Below are positions 6,288 through 10,831 of a DNA stretch of 10,831 bases, piece by piece. Within the stretch, counting starts at the first letter, position 1, and each line of letters opens with the position of its first letter. The notes under the pieces were generated by a model. The model searched no databases and was not told the DNA's origin. It worked only from the letters and a program-made list of their open reading frames with translations. The translations under genes and the position numbers were made by a program. The DNA comes from an uncultured Lachnospiraceae bacterium (GTDB taxonomy: Bacteria; Bacillota; Clostridia; Lachnospirales; Lachnospiraceae). The DNA lies in NCBI GenBank assembly GCA_910587305.1, contig CAJUKV010000081.1:1-10831 (forward strand), in the 5' to 3' direction.

Positions 6288-7046
6288 ATGACAAACGTAA
6301 TTATTCACGGATGTAACGGGAAAATGGGCAGGACTATTTTAGAGTTGCTTAAGGAGGATGAAGAAATCACGGTGGCAGCGGGCATAGATACTTTTGACGA
6401 AGGAAAAAATCCTTTTCCGGTATTTTCGGATATTCTTGCATGCGACGTGGAAGCGGACGTGGTCATTGATTTTAGTGTTGCGCCGGCGGTGGACGGTCTG
6501 CTTAAATACTGCGCCAAGGAGCATGTGCCCTGCGTCCTTTGTACCACAGGACTTAGCAGCGAGCAGCTTAAAAAGGTGGAAGAAGCTTCAAAGGAGACGG
6601 CTATTTTAAAATCTGCCAATATGTCCCTGGGGATTAATATGTTGATGAAACTTTTAAAGGATGCGGCAGCTATTTTGGCGCCTGCAGGATTTGATATGGA
6701 AATTGTAGAAAAACATCACAAACTGAAAGTGGATGCGCCAAGCGGCACAGCCCTTGCCCTGGGGGATTCCATTAATGAAGCTCTTGGCGGAGAATACGAA
6801 TATGTTTATGACAGAAGCGAAAGAAGGGTGAAGCGTCCGAAAAAGGAAATTGGGATTTCCGCGGTCAGGGGAGGTACGATTGTGGGAGATCATGATGTGA
6901 TTTTCGCAGGGGCGGATGAAGTCATCACCTTTTCCCACAGAGCATATTCTAAGGCCGTTTTTGCAAAAGGCGCTATTCAGGCGGCTAAGTTTTTAAAAGG
7001 AAAGCCGGCCGGCATGTATGATATGAGTGATGTTATTGGCTGTTAA
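6288..7046 (+). CDS. dapB: 4-hydroxy-tetrahydrodipicolinate reductase
   Basis: This enzyme reduces the DapA product with NAD(P)H, the second step toward diaminopimelate and lysine. The product is 252 residues from the chosen start. The Rossmann-fold motif is GCNGKMG (8-14), CTTGLS (85-90) lies in the cofactor-binding half, and the catalytic motif EKHHKLKVDAPSGTAL starts at residue 141. The C-terminus has the expected VRGGTIVGDHDVIF and ITFSHRAYS blocks. An in-frame ATG at 6276 would add four residues, but GAGG (6278-6281) is six bases before the ATG at 6288, and family proteins begin close to this point, so 6288 is preferred. It follows dapA by 111 bases and is probably cotranscribed with it. 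Confidence 0.96.
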   Translation: MTNVIIHGCNGKMGRTILELLKEDEEITVAAGIDTFDEGKNPFPVFSDILACDVEADVVIDFSVAPAVDGLLKYCAKEHVPCVLCTTGLSSEQLKKVEEASKETAILKSANMSLGINMLMKLLKDAAAILAPAGFDMEIVEKHHKLKVDAPSGTALALGDSINEALGGEYEYVYDRSERRVKRPKKEIGISAVRGGTIVGDHDVIFAGADEVITFSHRAYSKAVFAKGAIQAAKFLKGKPAGMYDMSDVIGC

Positions 7047-7073
7047 TGGCACTTTAGGCTCCGTGCCTGTAAG

Positions 7074-7109
7074 AAAGCCGGGAATCTGAAAGCAGGTTCC
7101 CGGCTTTTT
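7074..7109. terminator. Strong intrinsic terminator after dapB
   Basis: AAAGCCGGGAA (7074-7084) and TTCCCGGCTTT (7097-7107) are a perfect 11-bp stem, with five T at 7105-7109. The opposite strand ends in CTTTCTT, so it may also serve the lipoprotein gene arriving on the - strand. Confidence 0.93.
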
Positions 7110-7193
7110 GTGAAATATGCCACTAAAATGGCGCACTTTTACGCAGCGGGCAGGTAAAAATTCATCTATGCCTGATTTGTAATAAGTTGCGCG

Positions 7194-7730
7194 TTACCTT
7201 TTGGCAGTGGCGTTGTCAGTGGCATTATTGTTGTTGGCATTGCTGTTGTTGCCGGTATTGTTATCATCATTTCCGTTGCCGGTCAAATCGTCGGTGAGAT
7301 CTGATACTCCGTCTGCCACATCATCTACTACGTTGCCTACCGCATCACCGGCGTCTTCTAAAAGGGAATCGTTGTCATCATTGCCATTTCCTGCAGTGGC
7401 GCTGTTTACATTGCCATTGTTATTTCCGTTTTGATCGTTTGTAACATTGTCAGATGTGTTGGCGTCGTTTGTGCCGTTGTCAGATGCGTTATCCCCTGTC
7501 ATGGTGCTATCGCCGGAACCTGTATTGTTGTTTCCATTGTTTTGGCTTCCGGAGACGTTTCCACCGTTACCGCCGGTTGTGTTGTTTCCACCGGCGGAGC
7601 CGTTTTCGGTAGTGTTGGTATTTCCGGCCATATCGTCTGTGTTTTTATTTTTGTCGGTTCCACAGGCAGTTAAAACACAGAGCATTGCAATGACAAGAGA
7701 TACCGAAATCATTTTTCTCATTTTTTTCAT
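7194..7730 (-). CDS. Putative lipoprotein, Asn/Gly/Asp/Thr-rich
   Basis: I do not recognise a family. The 178-residue product starts with a lipoprotein signal: basic MKKMRKM, a hydrophobic core and the lipobox LTAC with the acylated Cys at residue 23, so it should be anchored on the outer face of the membrane. Nearly all the rest is low-complexity and built from N, G, D, T and S, typical of a disordered surface linker. The exception is an acidic, regularly spaced segment around residues 121-150 (LLEDAGDAVGNVVDDVADGV), which could form an amphipathic helix. It is flanked on both sides by GNGNDDN. The C-terminus ends in TAKR. GGAGG lies six bases before the start. The gene stands alone on the - strand. 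It may be a surface spacer or a fast-evolving envelope protein. Confidence 0.8.
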   Translation of the reverse strand: MKKMRKMISVSLVIAMLCVLTACGTDKNKNTDDMAGNTNTTENGSAGGNNTTGGNGGNVSGSQNNGNNNTGSGDSTMTGDNASDNGTNDANTSDNVTNDQNGNNNGNVNSATAGNGNDDNDSLLEDAGDAVGNVVDDVADGVSDLTDDLTGNGNDDNNTGNNSNANNNNATDNATAKR

Positions 7731-7790
7731 AATTTGCCTCCAATCATTTTTTCCATCATTTCTGCGCTGCTTTGCGCAATGGAGTTTGTG

Positions 7791-7838
7791 AACTGCATGG
7801 TTGTCAGTTCTTCTGCTATTATGTGCAGATCAGAAGAA
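7791..7838 (-). promoter_or_regulatory. Foldable leader of the lipoprotein gene
   Basis: Two competing stems are visible: GAACTG (7791-7796) with CAGTTC (7805-7810), and TTCTTCTG (7808-7815) with CAGAAGAA (7831-7838). They share bases 7808-7810, so they cannot both form fully. A possible -10, TATAAT on the - strand at 7855-7850, lies just upstream, but no clear -35 was found. Confidence 0.35.
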
Positions 7839-7887
7839 AATATGCTTAAATTATAAAAGTTGATTTTGGTATTTGAGAGAGGTATAA

Positions 7888-7952
7888 AGTTTGGAAGTAA
7901 ACTTCCAAACTATTTATTGGTGGCAGTACCGCAAGCACAGCTTGCGGTATGC
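7888..7952 (+). repeat. 65-bp two-hairpin repeat, copy B
   Basis: This is the inverted partner of 2987-3051, with 57 of 65 positions identical by hand alignment. In this copy the stems are perfect: AGTTTGGAAGT with ACTTCCAAACT over a two-base loop, and ACCGCAAGC with GCTTGCGGT. It lies between the divergent lipoprotein and hisA genes. After the repeat, the sequence TATGC-AGGGGTATAAAAAATG resembles the TATGC-GGAGGGATAAATATG that leads into typA at copy A. The homology may therefore include a ribosome-binding-site-like tail. Function is unknown. Confidence 0.85.
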
Positions 7953-7968
7953 AGGGGTATAAAAAATG

Positions 7969-7977
7969 TGTTATACT
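7969..7977 (+). promoter_or_regulatory. Possible extended -10 promoter for hisA
   Basis: TGTTATACT forms an extended -10 (TG, one base, TATACT), but no good -35 is present at 16-18 bases. If used, transcription starts near 7984, and the hisA leader is about 200 nt and contains the hairpin chain at 8043-8177. Confidence 0.35.
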
Positions 7978-8042
7978 GAAAAATAAAAATTGATACATTA
8001 ACAATAAGTTTTGCATTTTGTATGCGGGTATAAGATTAAAAA

Positions 8043-8177
8043 AATTGCTCAATGGCAATTTGGTTCAGCACACCGAACAAGTTTGGCAAGAATTTGTGCC
8101 GAAACGTCACAAATTCCAAGATGGCAGAGCGAAATCTGACATTTCGCTCGCCTTCCTCAGCGTAAAACGCTTCGGAA
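8043..8177 (+). other. Chain of hairpins in the hisA leader
   Basis: Four perfect stems follow one another: AATTGC/GCAATT (8043-8060), AATTTGTG/CACAAATT (8091-8115), GAGCGAAAT/ATTTCGCTC (8127-8149) and AGCGT/ACGCT (8159-8171). The last is extended by TTCC/GGAA across a small internal loop to 8177. The chain ends one base before the hisA ribosome binding site at 8179-8183. No T-run follows. It may be an RNA regulatory leader or a dispersed repeat. A 37-codon open frame in it (8052-8165) has no ribosome binding site and is probably not a gene. Confidence 0.6.
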
Positions 8178-8188
8178 TGGAGGAAAAT

Positions 8189-9016
8189 ATGAAATTCAGG
8201 CCATGTATTGATATCCATAACGGAAAGGTAAAGCAGATTGTGGGCGGAAGCCTTCAGGATAAAGGGAATAAGGCGGCGGAAAACTTTGTGTCTTTTCAGG
8301 ATGCGGCCTTTTTCGCACAATTATATAAAGAAAAAAGGTTAAAAGGCGGGCATATTATTTTGTTAAATCCTCCCGGCAGCGAATATTATGAAAAAACAAG
8401 AGAACAGGCGATGGAGGCACTGAAGGCTTATCCGGGCGGGCTTATGGCAGGCGGGGGTATTACGCCGGCCGGGGCGGAAGATTTTTTAAAGGCGGGAGCC
8501 AGCCATGTAATTGTAACTTCCTATGTATTCAGGGAAGGAAAGCTGCATTATGACCGTCTTGGCGAGATGGTGGCGGCGGTTGGGAAAGAACGGCTTGTAC
8601 TTGACCTTAGCTGCCGGAGGAAGGGAAATTGCCCGGGCAACGGACACTGTCCGGAGGACGGTCGTTTTTCGGAGAATGGGCGGGATTATTATATTGTTAC
8701 CGACAGATGGCAGAATTATACGTCGGTAAAACTTAATGAAGATACCCTGGAAGAACTTTCTGATTACTGCGATGAATTTTTAATTCATGCCGTGGATGTG
8801 GAAGGCAAGGCACAGGGAATAGAGCAGGAGCTTGTTGCCATGCTTGGAAAAGCATGCCGGATTCCCACAACTTATGCCGGTGGAGTACATAATTTTGAGG
8901 ATCTGGAAAAACTGAAAACCCTGGGCAGGGGAAGAATAGATGTAACCATCGGAAGCGCCCTTGATTTGTTCGGAGGAAATATGAAGTTTAGCGATGTTCT
9001 TGCATATATAAAATAG
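8189..9016 (+). CDS. hisA: HisA isomerase (ProFAR isomerase), eukaryotic/HIS6-like type
   Basis: HisA opens the ribose ring of ProFAR by Amadori rearrangement in histidine synthesis; the fold is a TIM barrel. The 275-residue product resembles yeast HIS6 far more than ordinary bacterial HisA: CIDIHNGKVKQIVGG (6-20), NFVS, LYKEKRLKGGHII, SHVIVTSYVF, LVLDLSCR, DRWQ, EFLIHAVDVEG, TYAGGV and DVTIGSALDLFGGN. Likely catalytic acids are Asp8 and Asp139. An insertion at about 146-165 contains three hexapeptide repeats. The start is the ATG at 8189, five bases after GGAGG. The frame runs open back to 8018, but that part is leader hairpins. No other his gene is adjacent, so the gene stands outside any his operon in this window. 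Confidence 0.9.
   Translation: MKFRPCIDIHNGKVKQIVGGSLQDKGNKAAENFVSFQDAAFFAQLYKEKRLKGGHIILLNPPGSEYYEKTREQAMEALKAYPGGLMAGGGITPAGAEDFLKAGASHVIVTSYVFREGKLHYDRLGEMVAAVGKERLVLDLSCRRKGNCPGNGHCPEDGRFSENGRDYYIVTDRWQNYTSVKLNEDTLEELSDYCDEFLIHAVDVEGKAQGIEQELVAMLGKACRIPTTYAGGVHNFEDLEKLKTLGRGRIDVTIGSALDLFGGNMKFSDVLAYIK
8627..8680 (+). repeat. Three tandem 18-bp units inside hisA
   Basis: The segment translates as NCPGNG, HCPEDG and RFSENG (residues 147-164), three diverged six-residue units of pattern x-[C/F]-[P/S]-[G/E]-[N/D]-G. It lies in the loop between the LVLDLSCRRK strand and YYIVTDRWQ, where yeast HIS6 has only a few residues. The reading frame is kept. Confidence 0.7.
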
Positions 9017-9076
9017 AAAACTAAGCCCAGACATACATTTTAGCGGCATATTTTCTTTACATAGAACTGAGCATAA

Positions 9077-9108
9077 AAATAACCTACCTCAAAAGAGATA
9101 GGTTATTT
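9077..9108. terminator. Terminator-like hairpin after hisA
   Basis: AAATAACCTA (9077-9086) and TAGGTTATTT (9099-9108) form a perfect 10-bp stem 60 bases after the hisA stop. It is AT-rich with only a short T-run, so it may be a weak terminator; the flanking A-run would give the - strand a U tail as well. Confidence 0.65.
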
Positions 9109-9172
9109 CCTTAATCCGATAAAACAATATTGCAAATTCCAAATAAAATGCTGCTTTTTAAAATGCGATTTT

Positions 9173-9203
9173 TTACATTTATATTATTCTTACATTTATA
9201 TTA
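9173..9203. repeat. Short tandem direct repeat, 17-bp period
   Basis: TTACATTTATATTA occurs at 9173-9186 and again at 9190-9203, separated by TTC. It lies in the AT-rich gap downstream of the cold-shock gene. No other structure or gene is seen between 9109 and 9255. Confidence 0.7.
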
Positions 9204-9255
9204 AGAAAAGGCACATCGTGTTACTGATTAATGCGTTATAAATAGTATGTTCTAA

Positions 9256-9456
9256 TTATAACTTTGTTACGTTTACGGCCTGAGGTCCTTTTTCGCCGTT
9301 CACTACTTCAAATTCAACGGAAGCGCCTTCTTCAAGAGACTTGAAGCCTTCCATGTTAAGTCCTGAGTAGTGTACGAACACATCGTTACCTGATTCATCA
9401 GAGATGAAGCCGTATCCCTTTTGGTTGTTAAACCATTTTACTGTACCTTTGTTCAT
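9256..9456 (-). CDS. Cold-shock protein (CspA/CspB family)
   Basis: The 66-residue single-domain protein binds single-stranded RNA and DNA and acts as an RNA chaperone; length and sequence are standard for the family. RNP1 is KGYGFI (13-18) and RNP2 is VFVHY (26-30), with the usual GTVKWFN at the start. The chosen start at 9456 has GGAGG eight bases upstream; a longer in-frame extension to 9498 falls in the leader and has no homology. It is a single-gene unit on the - strand with its own promoter. Tyrosine replaces the more common phenylalanine at the end of RNP2, a tolerated change. Confidence 0.97.
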   Translation of the reverse strand: MNKGTVKWFNNQKGYGFISDESGNDVFVHYSGLNMEGFKSLEEGASVEFEVVNGEKGPQAVNVTKL

Positions 9457-9516
9457 TATAGATACCTCCGAAAAATAAAAAATAATAGTATATGTCACAA
9501 ACGTTGTAACATTATC

Positions 9517-9545
9517 AGAATAGCACAGTTATCTTTAAAAGTAAA
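9517..9545 (-). promoter_or_regulatory. Promoter of the cold-shock gene
   Basis: On the - strand, TTTACT (9545-9540), 17 bases and TATTCT (9522-9517), with TGC forming an extended -10. The predicted start near 9510 falls at an imperfect palindrome, GTCACAA-ACG-TTGTAAC (9494-9510), at the beginning of a leader of about 54 nt. Confidence 0.65.
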
Positions 9546-9579
9546 GGAAATTATTATATTTTTATTAACATAGGGGAAG

Positions 9580-9608
9580 TTGTGTTAATCGGATTCCTGT
9601 GTTAAAAT
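9580..9608 (+). promoter_or_regulatory. Promoter of the M23-like gene
   Basis: TTGTGT (9580-9585), 17 bases and TAAAAT (9603-9608), again with TGT before the -10. Transcription would start near 9615, only a few bases before the ribosome binding site at 9622-9626. Confidence 0.65.
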
Positions 9609-9637
9609 GGGAGCAATGACTGGAGGTGATGGGGATT

Positions 9638-10348
9638 ATGGGGAAACCGTCTAAAAGAAAGAATAAATATACATTTACAATGGCGGTACAAAAAAGTGAC
9701 GGCACTGTAAAAGAACATATGATCAGCCAAAGGGGAATGGAAGCGGCCGCGGCGATAGTAGTTGTATTGGCGGTGGCGGTTATCTGTAAATTTGTCCTTG
9801 ATTGGATAACTATCAAAGATGCAAGAAAAGAAATTGTCAATCAGACGATTACAATCAATGACCTGACAGATGAAAACGAAGCTCTCAGCGTTTTGAACGC
9901 AACGCTTACGGATAAAATTGCTCTGCTTGGGGAAACCGTCAGCAAGAAGGCGGAGGTGGAGGATGCGCTATCTCAGAAAATGATGGAGAATGCGCTGCCA
10001 ACGGGAATTCCTTTAAGCGATTTGGCGCCTGTGGAAGAGATGAAAGAAGGGGACCCAATGGTGGTATTTACCGCCTCCAATGGGATTCATGTGGTTGCGT
10101 CAGGAACCGGGGTAGTGGTCAGCGTGGATACGGATGAAGCATATGGAACCAGAGTGGTGCTCGATCATGGAAACGGCTGCCAGTCTCTGTACCGGAATGC
10201 GGGAACCGCTTTGGTAAAGGATGGACAGAAGGTTGGAAAGGGTTATATTTTATTTACCGTGGGAAAGGATAATCACAAGCTTGGGTATCAGATTATGCAA
10301 AATGGCCGGTTTGTTGATCCGATGCTGTTTATCGACAGAGAAGGATAA
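9638..10348 (+). CDS. Membrane-anchored protein with a degenerate M23/LytM domain
   Basis: The 236-residue product has a basic cytoplasmic N-terminus, one membrane segment (about 35-56), a predicted coiled-coil stalk (about 57-118) and a C-terminal LytM/M23 fold (about 140-232: GTRVVLDHGNG, SLYRNAG, VKDGQKVGKG, QNGRFVDP). The zinc and catalytic residues of M23 endopeptidases are missing: there is no H-x3-D motif, Y-A-H is Y-R-N, and H-x-H is K-L-G. It is therefore probably a non-enzymatic scaffold or partner at the cell envelope, like SpoIIQ or the inactive LytM proteins. The SpoIIQ link is only an analogy, since the usual spoIID neighbour is absent. Starts at 9626 (GTG) and 9629 overlap or crowd GGAGG, so the ATG at 9638 is preferred. 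Confidence 0.82.
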   Translation: MGKPSKRKNKYTFTMAVQKSDGTVKEHMISQRGMEAAAAIVVVLAVAVICKFVLDWITIKDARKEIVNQTITINDLTDENEALSVLNATLTDKIALLGETVSKKAEVEDALSQKMMENALPTGIPLSDLAPVEEMKEGDPMVVFTASNGIHVVASGTGVVVSVDTDEAYGTRVVLDHGNGCQSLYRNAGTALVKDGQKVGKGYILFTVGKDNHKLGYQIMQNGRFVDPMLFIDREG

Positions 10349-10364
10349 TCCTTACGGATTATCC
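10343..10364. terminator. Perfect palindrome across two convergent stop codons
   Basis: GGATAATCC (10343-10351), loop TTAC and GGATTATCC (10356-10364) contain the stop codon of the M23-like gene and the last codons and stop of yerC. It probably ends or stalls both transcripts, but neither side has a proper T-run. Confidence 0.55.
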
Positions 10365-10642
10365 AGCCTGTTAAATACCAGTCCGTATCCGTCGTTGCCA
10401 TAGTTTAAGGAACGATTGACACGGCTGATGGTTGCAGTGGATGCACCGGTTTTTTCCGCTATTTCAAGATATGTTTTGCGGTCTTTTAACATGGACGCTA
10501 CTTCATAGCGCTGGGAAAGAGAGAGAAGCTCGTTAACGGTACAGAGATCCTCAAAAAAATCATAGCATTCTTCCTTATTTTTCAGGCATAAAATAGCTTC
10601 AAATAAATGATCGACAGCATCAGTTTGTATTTTTTTATTCAT
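10352..10642 (-). CDS. YerC/YecD family TrpR-related DNA-binding protein
   Basis: The 96-residue protein belongs to the TrpR-like superfamily, small all-helical repressors. The helix-turn-helix is at about residues 57-79 (TYLEIAEKTGASTATISRVN), preceded by the conserved LCTVNELLSLSQRYEVASML segment. The C-terminus NYGNDGYGLVFNRL is typical of the YerC branch, whose regulatory target is not well established. The start at 10642 has GGGAGG nine bases upstream. It converges tail-to-tail with the M23-like gene, with three bases between stop codons. Confidence 0.92.
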   Translation of the reverse strand: MNKKIQTDAVDHLFEAILCLKNKEECYDFFEDLCTVNELLSLSQRYEVASMLKDRKTYLEIAEKTGASTATISRVNRSLNYGNDGYGLVFNRLDNP

Positions 10643-10674
10643 TATGTAATGCCTCCCGATTAAATATTGAATAA

Positions 10675-10697
10675 GCTGTCTTTCGAAGTATGACAGC
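10675..10697 (-). promoter_or_regulatory. Hairpin in the yerC leader
   Basis: GCTGTC (10675-10680) and GACAGC (10692-10697) form a perfect 6-bp stem between the promoter and the ribosome binding site of yerC. It may be an operator or an RNA hairpin. Confidence 0.4.
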
Positions 10698-10718
10698 GTT
10701 TGGTATTCGCACAGTAGG

Positions 10719-10747
10719 ATTTTAACATATTAACGTCCTAGAGTAAA
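10719..10747 (-). promoter_or_regulatory. Promoter of yerC
   Basis: On the - strand, TTTACT (10747-10742), 17 bases and TAAAAT (10724-10719) with TGT as extended -10. A second TTGACA lies farther upstream (complement of about 10798-10803) with only a poor -10. The remaining bases to 10831 hold an inverted repeat, GTAAAT/ATTTAC (10807-10825), and no gene. Confidence 0.6.
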
Positions 10748-10831
10748 GTGCTTTAAAAGGGAATGGATGATTTTATGTAACTGATATGTAGTGACTTTTG
10801 TCAAGAGTAAATTTGCAAGATTTACAAAAAT

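Noticed and set aside
7201..7791. Hydrophobic + strand frames opposite the lipoprotein gene
   Set aside because: They are the antisense of Asn/Asp/Thr-rich codons, which always gives Val/Leu/Ile-rich translation; they have no ribosome binding site and no separate signal.
8052..8165. 37-codon open frame in the hisA leader as a real small gene
   Set aside because: No ribosome binding site, and the bases are fully explained by four RNA-like stems; kept only as part of the leader element.
8018..8188. N-terminal extension of hisA
   Set aside because: It runs through a chain of perfect hairpins, has no homology to HisA, and GGAGG precedes the ATG at 8189.
9173..9203. CRISPR-like repeat
   Set aside because: Only two AT-rich copies with a three-base gap; no array, no spacers and no cas genes.
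9457..9498. Longer cold-shock protein start
   Set aside because: The 66-residue form is the family standard and has GGAGG at the right distance; the extension lies in the leader.

Overview
The window looks like chromosomal DNA of a clostridial Firmicute, most likely a Lachnospiraceae-type gut anaerobe. The evidence is strong GGAGG-type ribosome binding sites before almost every gene, sigma-A-like promoters often with an extended -10, a lysine riboswitch (L box) ahead of dapA, a TrpR-related YerC/YecD gene, and a mix of AT-rich intergenic DNA with GC-rich hairpin repeats. The genus call is inference; the protein families are recognised by motif and were not searched.

Layout, left to right. 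The 3' part of a magnesium transporter gene (mgtE, + strand, cut by the window edge) converges on the GTPase gene typA/bipA (- strand), with a probably bidirectional terminator between them. typA has its own promoter and a roughly 145-nt leader holding one copy of a 65-bp two-hairpin repeat directly against its ribosome binding site. Divergent from typA is a gene for a 209-residue OB-fold protein related to single-stranded DNA-binding proteins. After a GC-rich, structured leader comes a short corrinoid adenosyltransferase-like gene.

The middle is a lysine-biosynthesis unit. A consensus promoter lies inside a hairpin that probably also terminates the upstream gene. It is followed by a lysine riboswitch, dapA, a two-hairpin spacer and dapB, closed by a strong terminator. 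DapA and DapB catalyse the first two committed steps of the diaminopimelate/lysine pathway, and the riboswitch should shut the unit down when lysine is plentiful.

The right half holds single-gene units. They are an Asn/Gly/Asp-rich lipoprotein gene (- strand), a second inverted copy of the 65-bp repeat, a chain of hairpins leading into a HisA gene of the eukaryotic (yeast HIS6) type with a three-unit hexapeptide insertion, a cold-shock protein gene (- strand), a membrane-anchored M23/LytM-fold protein lacking the catalytic residues, and a convergent YerC/YecD gene. The last two genes share a perfect palindrome across both stop codons.

I see no CRISPR array, tRNA, rRNA, transposase, phage gene or defence system. 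The most unusual items are the eukaryotic-type HisA with its internal repeat, the paired 65-bp repeat, the structured leaders of the corrinoid gene and hisA, and the terminator/promoter overlap before dapA.
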